Of a stretch of 38,777 nucleotides of DNA, positions 1 through 7,107 are shown one piece after another. Location: positions 1-38,777 of the forward strand of contig CBDUHN010000035.1 of assembly GCA_965367295.1 (NCBI GenBank), given 5' to 3'. This DNA comes from JAIVHA01 sp965367295. Lineage in GTDB: Bacteria > Pseudomonadota > Gammaproteobacteria > DSM-19610. Under the pieces are notes generated by a model. That model was not told the origin of the DNA, ran no database searches, and worked only from the letters and a program-made list of their open reading frames with translations. Every line of letters starts with the position of its first letter. Position 1 is the first letter of the stretch. The translations under genes and the position numbers were made by a program.

Positions 1-2
1 AC

Positions 3-221
3 CAGCAGCCGGTGGAACTGAAGCGCTACATCGAGGTGCTGGAGGACTGCCTGGGCAAGAAGGCGATCCAGAACCTGCTGCCGTTGCAGCCCGGCGATGT
101 ACCCGACACCTACGCCAATGTGGAAGATCTGGTGCGCGATGTCGACTACCAGCCGGATACCTCGGTGGAAGAGGGGATCGCCAATTTCGTGGCCTGGTAT
201 CGGGATTTTTATAAGGTATAG
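3..221 (+). CDS. UDP-glucuronate 4-epimerase-type sugar epimerase, 3' fragment
   Basis: This is the C-terminal part of a gene that begins before the window; the frame is open from base 3 to the TAG at 219-221. The visible 72 residues contain PLQPGDVPDTYA, then a VEDLVRDVDYQP stretch, and end in FVAWYRDFYKV. This is the typical tail of the extended short-chain dehydrogenase family that includes CapI-type NAD-dependent UDP-glucuronate 4-epimerases, which make UDP-galacturonate for surface polysaccharides. The Rossmann fold and the YxxxK catalytic motif lie upstream and cannot be checked, so the substrate is inferred from tail similarity only. The position next to mutY does not tie it to an operon here, but it fits a polysaccharide locus continuing to the left. 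Confidence 0.8.
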   Translation, partial: QQPVELKRYIEVLEDCLGKKAIQNLLPLQPGDVPDTYANVEDLVRDVDYQPDTSVEEGIANFVAWYRDFYKV

Positions 222-261
222 GCGCGGACACGATCTGGCGCACGGACGCGCACACGCGATT

Positions 262-284
262 GCAGGTGCGAATGAATTCGCACT
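262..284. repeat. Dispersed palindromic repeat, copy 1 (family A)
   Basis: A near-palindromic block reading GCAGGTGCGAATGAATTCGC, followed by ACT, lies in the 124-nt gap between the epimerase fragment and mutY. The same palindrome recurs at 1727-1752 and 31101-31125. It looks like a short REP-type intergenic repeat; this copy has lost part of its right arm. Confidence 0.6.
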
Positions 285-345
285 TCCCCTGTCTATATGC
301 AGCCATGGTCACGCCTGTCTTGTTTAATCCTCAACGTATCCCGTC

Positions 346-1395
346 ATGAGCCCTGAGCAATTCCAGCGGCGGGTGCTGGACTGGTTCGACTCGCACGGCC
401 GCAAGGATCTGCCCTGGCAACGGAAGGTCACGCCTTACCGGGTATGGGTTTCGGAGATCATGCTGCAGCAGACCCGGGTGGCCACGGTGATTCCCTACTT
501 CGAGCGTTTTATGCGGCACTTTCCCACCGTCGGCAAGCTGGCCGATGCGCCGCTGGACGAGGTACTGCATCACTGGTCCGGGCTGGGTTACTACGCCCGT
601 GCACGCAACCTGCATCAGGCGGCACAGGTCATCCGGGACCGGCATGGCAAGCGGTTTCCCCGGGACTTCGAGACCGTGGTGGCCTTGCCGGGGGTGGGGC
701 GTTCCACGGCCGGTGCGATCCTGTCCCTCGGCAGCGGCCAGCGTCATGCCATCCTCGATGGCAACGTAAAGCGGGTGCTGGCCCGGTTTCATGCCGTTGA
801 GGGCTGGCCGGGCCGGCCGGTGGTGGCCGATGTGCTGTGGGAGCACGCGGAACGCTATACGCCAAGGGCGCGGGTGGCCGAATACAATCAGGCCATGATG
901 GACCTGGGGGCGACCCTGTGTACCCGCAGTAGACCGGCCTGCGAAGCCTGTCCGCTGAATGGACATTGTGCGGCATACGGACAGGGTCGGGTCGACGAGT
1001 TTCCATACCCGAAACCGAAAAAGATCCTGCCGGTACGGGCCACGCGCATGTTGCTAATCCAGGATGCCGAGGACCGGGTGTTGCTGCAACAGCGACCACC
1101 GGCGGGGATCTGGGGTGGCCTGTGGAGTTTTCCGGAGCCCGTTCCGGAACAGACCGTCGAAGACTGGTGTCATGGGGTCTTCGGTTGTGCGCCGACTACC
1201 ATCGAGGCCTGGCCGGTGGTCCGCCATACCTTCAGTCATTTCCATCTCGACATCACGCCGTTACGGATATTCATTGAAAACCCGGGGCTTTCTGTGTTGG
1301 AAGGGGCTGGCACGGTCTGGTATAACTGCGCCCGACCCGATTCCCGCGGCCTGGCCGCTCCCGTGCAACGTCTGCTGGAGCGACTGGCCCCCTGA
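346..1395 (+). CDS. mutY: A/G-specific adenine glycosylase MutY
   Basis: MutY removes adenine mispaired with 8-oxoguanine during base-excision repair. At 349 aa the protein has the normal family length. The N-terminal HhH-GPD domain carries the catalytic Glu37 in WVSEIMLQQT, a helix-hairpin-helix with LPGVGRSTAG (about 114-123), and the catalytic Asp138 in LDGNVKRV. The [4Fe-4S] loop follows as C-x6-C-x2-C-x5-C in the stretch CTRSRPACEACPLNGHC. The C-terminal part (about 225-345) is the NUDIX-like 8-oxoG-recognition domain, with an LLQQRPPAGIWGGLW motif. The ATG at 346 gives Glu37 and Asp138 the same numbers as in E. coli MutY, which supports this start. yggX follows after 21 nt, a conserved gammaproteobacterial pairing. 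Confidence 0.97.
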   Translation: MSPEQFQRRVLDWFDSHGRKDLPWQRKVTPYRVWVSEIMLQQTRVATVIPYFERFMRHFPTVGKLADAPLDEVLHHWSGLGYYARARNLHQAAQVIRDRHGKRFPRDFETVVALPGVGRSTAGAILSLGSGQRHAILDGNVKRVLARFHAVEGWPGRPVVADVLWEHAERYTPRARVAEYNQAMMDLGATLCTRSRPACEACPLNGHCAAYGQGRVDEFPYPKPKKILPVRATRMLLIQDAEDRVLLQQRPPAGIWGGLWSFPEPVPEQTVEDWCHGVFGCAPTTIEAWPVVRHTFSHFHLDITPLRIFIENPGLSVLEGAGTVWYNCARPDSRGLAAPVQRLLERLAP

Positions 1396-1416
1396 GATAA
1401 TACGAGGAAAGATCCC

Positions 1417-1689
1417 ATGGCCCGTATGGTGCACTGTGTAAAACTCAATAAAGAGGCCGAAGGCCTGGACCGTCTCCCCTATCCCGGTGAGTTGGGCAAG
1501 AAGATCTTCGAGAATGTGTCCAGGGAGGCCTGGCAGGCGTGGCTGAAGCATCAGACCATTCTCATCAACGAAAACCGCCTGAGTCCCGTCGACCCGCGTC
1601 ATCGTGCGCTGCTGGAAACGGAAATGGAGAAATTCTTCTTTGGCGAGGGTTCAGCGTTGCCGGATGAGTTCGTGCCGCCGAGCAAGTAG
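1417..1689 (+). CDS. yggX: Probable Fe(2+)-trafficking protein YggX
   Basis: A 90-aa protein of the YggX family, a small cytosolic protein linked to iron handling and protection of iron-sulfur clusters from oxidation. The conserved Cys7 (MARMVHC) and the family blocks YPGELGKKIFENVS, AWQAWLKHQTILINENRL and LLETEMEKFFFGEG are all present, and the length is normal. It lies 21 nt after mutY with a probable AGGAAAG-type ribosome site just upstream of the ATG, so the two are probably cotranscribed. MutY itself carries an iron-sulfur cluster, which gives the pairing a plausible logic. Confidence 0.96.
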   Translation: MARMVHCVKLNKEAEGLDRLPYPGELGKKIFENVSREAWQAWLKHQTILINENRLSPVDPRHRALLETEMEKFFFGEGSALPDEFVPPSK

Positions 1690-1726
1690 ACCGGGTATAC
1701 ATCCGAGGACGTTGGGTTCTCTCCTT

Positions 1727-1752
1727 GCAGGTGCGAATTCATTCGCACCTGC
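1727..1752. repeat. Dispersed palindromic repeat, copy 2 (family A)
   Basis: A perfect 12-bp inverted repeat with a 2-nt centre, with arms GCAGGTGCGAAT and ATTCGCACCTGC, in the convergent gap between yggX and the radical SAM gene. It is the best preserved of three copies (others at 262-284 and 31101-31125). It could act as a transcription-blocking hairpin, but no T-tract follows it on either strand. Confidence 0.7.
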
Positions 1753-1762
1753 AATCAATCCT

Positions 1763-1806
1763 GCCTCTGTTTCCGGATGATAACGCCGCTGGGCGGAAAC
1801 AGAGGC
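1763..1806. terminator. Long hairpin between convergent genes, possible bidirectional terminator
   Basis: A perfect 13-bp inverted repeat: GCCTCTGTTTCCG at 1763-1775 and CGGAAACAGAGGC at 1794-1806, separated by 18 nt. It lies between the ends of yggX (plus strand) and the AmrS-type gene (minus strand), where a shared terminator is expected. There is no clear U-tract, so the terminator role is inferred from position. It may instead be another dispersed repeat. Confidence 0.45.
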
Positions 1807-1854
1807 CCAGCCCTTCAGGCGCAACAGGGCCGATTGGATTAGGGTGAACAGGCC

Positions 1855-2916
1855 CTAACCCTTTTCGTATTTTTTCAGCAGAATCCCTTCCTCGCCGCAA
1901 CAACTGGCGGCGCACTTCTTCACCGCATGCACCTGTTGTGCGTCCTGGCCCAGGTAGGCATCCACGGGCAGGTTTTCCTGGGCGCAGTCGCAACCCTTGT
2001 CATCGTACACATAGACATTCTGCAGCCCTGCCTCGCGGGCCAGGTCATGGGCCAGCCACAGCGTTTCTCCGGGGGTTTCCGGTACCTCGCTGAGCTGGTA
2101 GGCGGGGAAAAATCGCGTGATATGCCAGGGACTGTCGGCACCGAGATGGTCGTGGATCCATTGCGCAATGCGGCGCAGTTCGGCGGGGTCGTCGTTCCTG
2201 CCGGGAATGATGTTGGTGCGGGTTTCCACATGCATGCCCAGCTGCTGGGCCTTGGCGATGGAAGCCAGCACCTGGTCCACCGTAGCCACCGGGCAGATGG
2301 CCCGATAGAACTCGTCGCGCAGGCTCTTGATGTCGGAGCAAAGCACATCGATCTGCGGTGCCAGCAGTTCCAGCGCCTCGTCGGTGACGAAGCTGTTGGA
2401 CACATAGACCGTGTACAGGCCGGCAGCACGGGCGAGTGGTGCCACATCCAGCACGTATTCCAGCCACACGGCGGGTTCCGAATAGGTGAAGGCGATGCCC
2501 TGTACGCCATGGCGCAGGGCGGCGTCGACCAGTTCCTGTGGCGTCACGAAGGCAGCGGTGGACTCACCGCGCGCCAGTGCGTCCAGTGATTCGGTGCCCC
2601 AGGAGATCTCCAGATTGTGGCAGCCACCGCAGCGGAAGTTGCAGCCGTAGCTGCCCACCGACATCACCTGCGTACCGGGCCGGTAGTGGCGCACCGGCTT
2701 GCCCTCGATGGGGCCGATATCGATGGCGGACAGAATGCCATAGGACAGGTTGTACAGGGTGCCATGGCGGTTGACATGGGCCTGGCAAAAGCCGCGCTGG
2801 CCATGCCCCAGCTTGCAGCGCCACAGGCACAGGTTGCAGACCACGGTGCCGTTGGCCAATGGCTCCTGCAGGCGGGTGGGGATGAGCTGGTACTGGTTTT
2901 GGGATGGTTGTGTCAT
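1855..2916 (-). CDS. amrS: AmmeMemoRadiSam-type radical SAM enzyme
   Basis: A 353-aa PflA-like radical SAM protein. The 4Fe-4S/SAM motif is C92-x3-C96-x2-C99 (GCNFRCGGC). An additional N-terminal cysteine group (Cys27, Cys30, Cys34, Cys44) and a C-terminal group (CDCA and KKCAASCC) are present, as in the AmrS family. Members often travel with AmmeMemoRadiSam partner genes, and the reaction is not established to my knowledge. No partner is visible here. The frame stays open upstream of the chosen ATG at 2914-2916, but the N-terminus MTQPSQNQYQ and an AAGG just upstream favour this start. The gene converges on yggX. Confidence 0.82.
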   Translation of the reverse strand: MTQPSQNQYQLIPTRLQEPLANGTVVCNLCLWRCKLGHGQRGFCQAHVNRHGTLYNLSYGILSAIDIGPIEGKPVRHYRPGTQVMSVGSYGCNFRCGGCHNLEISWGTESLDALARGESTAAFVTPQELVDAALRHGVQGIAFTYSEPAVWLEYVLDVAPLARAAGLYTVYVSNSFVTDEALELLAPQIDVLCSDIKSLRDEFYRAICPVATVDQVLASIAKAQQLGMHVETRTNIIPGRNDDPAELRRIAQWIHDHLGADSPWHITRFFPAYQLSEVPETPGETLWLAHDLAREAGLQNVYVYDDKGCDCAQENLPVDAYLGQDAQQVHAVKKCAASCCGEEGILLKKYEKG

Positions 2917-3085
2917 GACCTTATTGTACGTCTTTCCCGAGGCAACGTGAGTCGGCGGAGCCGGTGGGCCGCCCATGCTCGCCTGGTTGCGGCGGGTGAA
3001 GCGAAGCAGGGCCTCTTTTGGGGCCGGCAAGCGCGCAGGGCTATTGTCTAAACGGCTGATTTTCAGTTTTTTTGCGCGCCATCGC

Positions 3086-3114
3086 TTGACTGTGACAGGC
3101 GCGCCCGCTTTAAT
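3086..3114 (+). promoter_or_regulatory. Sigma-70 promoter of tRNA-Phe
   Basis: A -35 box TTGACT (3086-3091) and a -10 box TTTAAT (3109-3114) are separated by exactly 17 nt and sit 14 nt before the tRNA-Phe 5' end. The two boxes each match the consensus at five of six positions, as expected for a strong stable-RNA promoter. Transcription would begin near 3121. Confidence 0.75.
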
Positions 3115-3128
3115 ACGCCTTCTCTTTT

Positions 3129-3361
<233 letters not shown>

Positions 3362-3717
3362 AATTTTTTAGTACGTTATGCTCAATATGCTTCCATGCAA
3401 ATCTGCTGTGGGACACTCCCGCGAAATTTCTTTTCCTTACTCGCAACCTGTCACTGGCTGATCCAGGCCGTCATGCGCCTGTGGGGTCAAACTGATCTCG
3501 AACTGTCCCATGCGTCTTCGCAAATAGGAATTTTTTTAGCAAAAGCCAAAAGTTGCTATTGCCCGTTAGGGATTATGGCCTTCCTTTCTAAAACACTGAT
3601 GATTCCCGTATTGCCCGGGTGGTTGAAGTTTCCTTCCCCGGGGTCGATATTTCAGTTGTTGCGAATATTTCGTTTATTTCGTATATTCGCGAGCCTGACA
3701 GGGGAGGTGCAGTCATC
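3362..3717. other. Non-coding leader of the HTH/PIN cassette
   Basis: No convincing gene is seen in these 356 nt. The stretch begins immediately after the second tRNA-Phe core with an A/T-rich run and ends at the antitoxin start. It contains the inverted repeat annotated at 3661-3690 and must carry the promoter of the toxin-antitoxin pair. A frame open from 3619 runs into the antitoxin gene, but a strong ribosome site marks the later start. Confidence 0.5.
3661..3690. promoter_or_regulatory. Putative operator of the HTH/PIN module
   Basis: The arms GCGAATAT (3661-3668) and ATATTCGC (3683-3690) form a perfect 8-bp inverted repeat with a 14-nt spacer. The repeat lies 27 nt before the antitoxin ATG. 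Position and symmetry fit an autoregulatory site bound by the antitoxin; that role is inferred. Confidence 0.4.
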
Positions 3718-4173
3718 ATGAGCGCGCTACGAAAATCGCAAGATCCGCATTTGCCCACCGAGGGTGAAATCGCGGTTGCCCGGGAAAGCAGCCGGCTGCT
3801 GGCCGCCTGCCTGGGCGAGGGTGATGTGGCCCGTATCCGTGTCGTGGACGGGGAGCGGGACATCACCGTCCCGGTTTCTGCGTTACACATGCTGGTCGAT
3901 ATTCTCAACCAGATGGCGGAAGGTAACGCCGTCACCCTGGTGCCGATTCACGCCGAGCTGACGACCCAGGAGGCCGCAGACTTTCTCAACGTGTCCCGTC
4001 CCTTCTTCGTGAAATTGCTGGAGCAGGGCAAGATCCCGTTTCGCAAGGTCGGGACGCATCGAAGAATCCTGTTCCAGGAACTGATGCACTACAAACAGCA
4101 GGTGGATGCGGAAGCCCGCCGTGCCCAGGACGAGTTGACCCGGTTGTCACAGGAGTTGGGGATCGGCTACTGA
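3718..4173 (+). CDS. Excisionase-family HTH protein, probable antitoxin to PIN toxin
   Basis: A 151-aa protein. Its middle part (about 85-135) is a MerR/excisionase-type helix-turn-helix: LTTQEAADFLNVSRPFFVKL, then a wing with KVGTHRRILFQELMHYK. The N-terminal 80 residues show no domain I recognise. The C-terminus (about 130-151) is charged and probably helical. The ATG at 3718 is preceded by GGGGAGGTG (3701-3709), a strong ribosome site, so the longer frame from 3619 is unlikely. The stop is 4 nt before the PIN gene. This order, HTH first and PIN second, is common for type II toxin-antitoxin pairs in which the DNA-binding partner neutralises the nuclease and represses the operon. Confidence 0.85.
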   Translation: MSALRKSQDPHLPTEGEIAVARESSRLLAACLGEGDVARIRVVDGERDITVPVSALHMLVDILNQMAEGNAVTLVPIHAELTTQEAADFLNVSRPFFVKLLEQGKIPFRKVGTHRRILFQELMHYKQQVDAEARRAQDELTRLSQELGIGY

Positions 4174-4177
4174 CTCC

Positions 4178-4747
4178 ATGGCTTCCTTTGTCGCCGTCTT
4201 CGATGCCTGTGTTCTCTATCCGGCCCCTGTCCGTGACTTGCTGGTTCGGTTGGCGGCCGCGGGCCTGTTCCGGGGAAGATGGACCGACCAGATCCATGAG
4301 GAATGGTGCCGGAACCTGCTGAAGAATCGTTCTGATATACCGCCAGAAAGGATTCAGGCGGTATGCGAATTGATGGATAAAACTGTGGCCGACTGCAAGG
4401 TCGAGGGTTATGAAAGCCTGATCGATGGCCTCATCTTGCCGGATGCGGACGATCGCCATGTCCTGGCGGCCGCCATTCGCTGCAGTGCCCAGGTCATCGT
4501 GACCTACAACCTCGCCGATTTTCCCGCCGATCGTCTGGAGCCGTATGGGATCGAGGCGCAGCATCCCGATACCTTCCTGTTGCACCTGCTTGATCTTGCG
4601 CCCGCCAGGATCGCCGGGGTCGTGAAGGAACAGCGCGCGATACTGCGGAGTCCACCCAGAACGGCCCAGGAGTTGCTGCGGGAGTTCGAAAAACACCAAC
4701 TGGTGGGGACGGCGGCTCGGCTGGAGGAAATGGCCGATCTGATCTGA
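4178..4747 (+). CDS. PIN-domain ribonuclease, probable toxin
   Basis: A 189-aa PIN-domain protein. The acidic metal-binding residues are visible: Asp9 in VFDACVLYP, Glu41/Glu42 in IHEEW, Asp89, Asp91 and Asp92 in LPDADDRHVLAAA, and Asp114 in TYNLADFP. PIN toxins are Mg-dependent RNases; the RNA target here is unknown. The protein is longer than minimal VapC toxins (about 130 aa), with a C-terminal helical extension (about 135-189), as in other PIN proteins paired with excisionase-like HTH partners. The gene starts 4 nt after its partner and ends 12 nt before the second 157-bp repeat junction, so the pair fills the cassette between the repeats. Confidence 0.86.
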   Translation: MASFVAVFDACVLYPAPVRDLLVRLAAAGLFRGRWTDQIHEEWCRNLLKNRSDIPPERIQAVCELMDKTVADCKVEGYESLIDGLILPDADDRHVLAAAIRCSAQVIVTYNLADFPADRLEPYGIEAQHPDTFLLHLLDLAPARIAGVVKEQRAILRSPPRTAQELLREFEKHQLVGTAARLEEMADLI

Positions 4748-4767
4748 AGCTGGCGTTCAGGGCACCA

Positions 4768-4924
<157 letters not shown>

Positions 4925-4970
4925 TTTTCCCTTCTTTGCCGCGTTCCTTCGCTGACAGCGGATATCCCCG

Positions 4971-4996
4971 GTAGGTCGGGCTGAAGCCCGACCTAC
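4971..4996. repeat. REP-like palindrome, copy 1 (family B)
   Basis: A perfect 12-bp inverted repeat around GA, with arms GTAGGTCGGGCT and AGCCCGACCTAC. The same core recurs at the right edge of the window (38696-38730). This kind of intergenic REP-type hairpin is frequent in gammaproteobacteria. It lies between the tRNA repeat unit and the hip-like operators. Confidence 0.7.
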
Positions 4997-5020
4997 AGGT
5001 GCAGATTTAGCACTCCTGTT

Positions 5021-5040
5021 ATTTATCGTATGCGATAAAT
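5021..5040. promoter_or_regulatory. HipB-like operator O1
   Basis: A perfect palindrome of ATTTATCG and CGATAAAT around TATG. It contains TTATC-N6-GATAA, the same pattern as at 5061-5079. The two copies with equal spacing upstream of the antitoxin gene point to binding sites for the HipB-like repressor. E. coli HipB uses a different but similarly built site. Confidence 0.55.
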
Positions 5041-5060
5041 ACTAGAGTAATTTCCATATA

Positions 5061-5079
5061 ATTATCAAATTCGATAAAT
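5061..5079. promoter_or_regulatory. HipB-like operator O2
   Basis: ATTATC and CGATAAAT are separated by 5 nt, giving TTATC-N6-GATAA with the spacing of O1. It lies just upstream of the -35 box at 5086. A third, degraded site with one good half (TTATC, 5126-5130) and GGTGA at the matching distance lies between the -10 box and the start codon. Confidence 0.5.
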
Positions 5080-5085
5080 AAAAAA

Positions 5086-5113
5086 TTGCTGTATCCAATA
5101 AAAATACTATACT
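5086..5113 (+). promoter_or_regulatory. Sigma-70 promoter of the hipBA-like operon
   Basis: A -35 box TTGCTG (5086-5091) and a -10 box TATACT (5108-5113) are spaced by 16 nt in an A/T-rich stretch, 32 nt before the hipB-like ATG. Operators lie on both sides, which fits autorepression by the antitoxin. Confidence 0.55.
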
Positions 5114-5145
5114 CAAGGCTATATTTTATCGAATACGGTGATCCT

Positions 5146-5391
5146 ATGAGTGAGGCACTCTCCGAGCTACTGGATGAAATCATTGCCACCGGCAAGCGCC
5201 AGGGCAAGACCCAGGGCGAGCTGGTGGAGCAGGCCGGGCTGGGGGCGGCGACCCTGTCCCGCGCCAAACAGGCGGATGACGTGCGCTTTTCCACCCTGGA
5301 GCGGCTGGCGAAAACCGTGGGCCTGCGGCTCACGCTGACACCGGATATCCCGCTGGCGAACAAGGTGCAGAAGGGGGAGCTGTTCTCATGA
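5146..5391 (+). CDS. hipB: HipB-like XRE-family antitoxin
   Basis: An 81-aa protein with a helix-turn-helix of the Cro/CI type (about 20-60). The recognition region is GELVEQAGLGAATLSRAKQ, followed by FSTLERLAKTVGLRLTLTP, which is typical of antitoxins that precede HipA kinases. The frame is open back to 5086, but the ATG at 5146 gives the natural start of the domain; GGTGA upstream is a modest ribosome site. The ATGA overlap (5388-5391) with the toxin gene suggests translational coupling. It should bind the TTATC-N6-GATAA sites upstream and hold the kinase inactive; that is inferred from the family. Confidence 0.85.
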   Translation: MSEALSELLDEIIATGKRQGKTQGELVEQAGLGAATLSRAKQADDVRFSTLERLAKTVGLRLTLTPDIPLANKVQKGELFS

Positions 5392-6770
5392 GGGAGCGGC
5401 GCGCGGAGATCTGGACCCGGCTTGGCGTGCAGCCCATGAAAATGGGCAGCCTGTATGTCACCGAGACCGACTGCCGTTTCACCTATGACCTCGCCTACCT
5501 GGAGACGGGGTTGCCGGGGCTGGGGCTGGTATACAGCCCGGCCATCTTTGGCGAAAACACCATCCGCCGCCCGCGCAGTGCGGATTTCGATTTCCTGCCG
5601 CCTATCCAGGCGTTGATCCCGCCCCACGGCGAGCGCAGCTTCCTGCGCCAGTTGTTCCTGCGCTACCTGGAGAAGCAGGCCGTGACGCTGGAAACCCGCT
5701 TTGATCAGGATTGGGAAATCCTGCTCCACGCCGGGCATGGCGGCATCGGCCATCTCGATGTGTTCGCCAGTGATGAGGCTGCGATGGACTGGTATGGCCG
5801 GCCCTCGGTGCGGGAGCTGCAGCCGATCCGTGACGACTTCGGATTCTCGCTGAAGGAATTCCTCACCTGGTTCGACCAGGACGCTGAGGCGCTGTTGAGC
5901 CTGATTGGCCCCACGCCCAGTGTCGGCGGGGCGATTCCCAAGCTGCTGCTGGCGATTCCCGACACCGGCTGGGATGGACGCATCGGCCTGCCGACCCGCT
6001 ATGGCGATACCCGCAACCTCGATGTGGTGCTGAAATTCGAGCAGCCCAGCGCCTACCCGGGTATTGTCGAGCTGGAGGCGCTGGGGCTGGAGGTGCACCG
6101 CGCCGCGGGCCTGGAAGTGCCGCGCCACTGGCCGGTGGAGTTTGGCGGTATTCGCGGCATCGCCATCGAGCGTTTCGATCGCACCGCCCGGCGGGTGCCG
6201 CTGTTCATGGAGTCACTGTATTCCGTGCTGGCCTCCGGCAGTGCGAAAGTCACCAGTCATTACAGCGCCGATTACGATGCCATTGCCCGTGCGCTCAACA
6301 GCCCCGATATCCAACTCGTGGATGACCGCAAGGCGGCGCAGGCGCACCTGTTGCTGCGCCTGCTGCTGGCCATGTTGACGGGCAATGGTGATCTGCACCT
6401 GCAGAACCTGTCCCTGCTGGGGCGCGAGGGCAGGGTGGCCTTTTCCCCGGTGTACGATCCGACCCCGATGCGGGCCTACAGCATTCACAACGCACTGACC
6501 CCGGGTGACATGAGCTTTGGCCAGTATGGTGACCTGATTCCCGGTCAGGACGCGCCGGTGGGTTTCGCCCAGGCGCTGCAGCGCTTTATCGCGGTGACCG
6601 GCCTCACCCGGAAGCGGGGGCACGAGTTGATCGAGACGGCGCTGACGGCCACGGCGGAGTATCCGCAGCGCGTGGCTGCGCTGATCCACCTGCCGGCGGA
6701 GAACCGGCAGCGCCTGATCGATATTCATCGCAAGGTGAAGGGCGACCTGGAGCGGGTGTTGGTCGGGTGA
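5388..6770 (+). CDS. hipA: HipA-family serine/threonine kinase toxin
   Basis: A 460-aa HipA-fold kinase. E. coli HipA phosphorylates glutamyl-tRNA synthetase and induces dormancy; the target of this homologue is unknown. An N-terminal subdomain (about 15-110) precedes the kinase core. SVGGAIPKLLL (about 185) corresponds to the regulatory/ATP-loop region of HipA. The catalytic loop GNGDLHLQN holds Asp335 and Asn340, and VYDPTPM holds the metal-binding Asp357. No residue of the core is missing by eye. The start overlaps the antitoxin stop by 4 nt. The length is slightly above that of E. coli HipA. It stands just to the right of the tRNA-Phe repeat region, so this spot holds two toxin-antitoxin modules in series. 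Confidence 0.9.
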   Translation: MRERRAEIWTRLGVQPMKMGSLYVTETDCRFTYDLAYLETGLPGLGLVYSPAIFGENTIRRPRSADFDFLPPIQALIPPHGERSFLRQLFLRYLEKQAVTLETRFDQDWEILLHAGHGGIGHLDVFASDEAAMDWYGRPSVRELQPIRDDFGFSLKEFLTWFDQDAEALLSLIGPTPSVGGAIPKLLLAIPDTGWDGRIGLPTRYGDTRNLDVVLKFEQPSAYPGIVELEALGLEVHRAAGLEVPRHWPVEFGGIRGIAIERFDRTARRVPLFMESLYSVLASGSAKVTSHYSADYDAIARALNSPDIQLVDDRKAAQAHLLLRLLLAMLTGNGDLHLQNLSLLGREGRVAFSPVYDPTPMRAYSIHNALTPGDMSFGQYGDLIPGQDAPVGFAQALQRFIAVTGLTRKRGHELIETALTATAEYPQRVAALIHLPAENRQRLIDIHRKVKGDLERVLVG

Positions 6771-7107
6771 ATGCAGCCGGACGGCAGGGGCTTCCTGATA
6801 ATTAAGGCATTCTCTAAATGCAGATGCGGCTGGAAAATAGCGCTCTTGCCAAGCCCTGACTGATTGGGAAATCAGAAATAATTTGCAAAGCAGATTGGCT
6901 GTGCGGCTATTTCAGTGTGGCAGGGTGGGGGCGGCACGGTAATGATTGGCCTTCCCCCTCTCCCCGGCCCTCTACCCCGTAACGGGGGCGAGGGTGTGTT
7001 GCTGCGATGAGAGTACAGGCAGGATTTCCGTTCCCCCGCACCTTGAGAGCACGGCCCTTCGGGAGAGGGAGAGGGTAGCGGGAATTTCCCGCCACCTCCT
7101 GTCGCCG
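6771..7107. other. Gap with dispersed CCCTCTCC-type repeat
   Basis: No gene is seen in these 337 nt. The right part (about 6954-7077) is a dispersed inverted repeat: CCCCCTCTCCCC on the left pairs with GGGAGAGGGAGAGGG at 7061-7075. An inner palindrome, CCCCGTAACGGGG, lies near 6975. Relatives of this C/T-rich repeat occur at 11041-11093, inside the sulfurylase/APS kinase gene, and at 34869-34905. The left part is unremarkable A/T-mixed sequence. Confidence 0.5.

Noticed and set aside
331..966. Reverse-strand frame opposite mutY
   Set aside because: Shadow of an unmistakable mutY gene.
3619..3717. Upstream extension of the antitoxin gene
   Set aside because: The frame is open, but it crosses the putative operator and the strong GGGGAGGTG ribosome site marks ATG 3718 as the start.
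5019..6128. Reverse-strand frame of 369 codons opposite the hip-like genes
   Set aside because: The forward strand encodes clear HipB- and HipA-like proteins; the reverse product is low-complexity and has no ribosome site.
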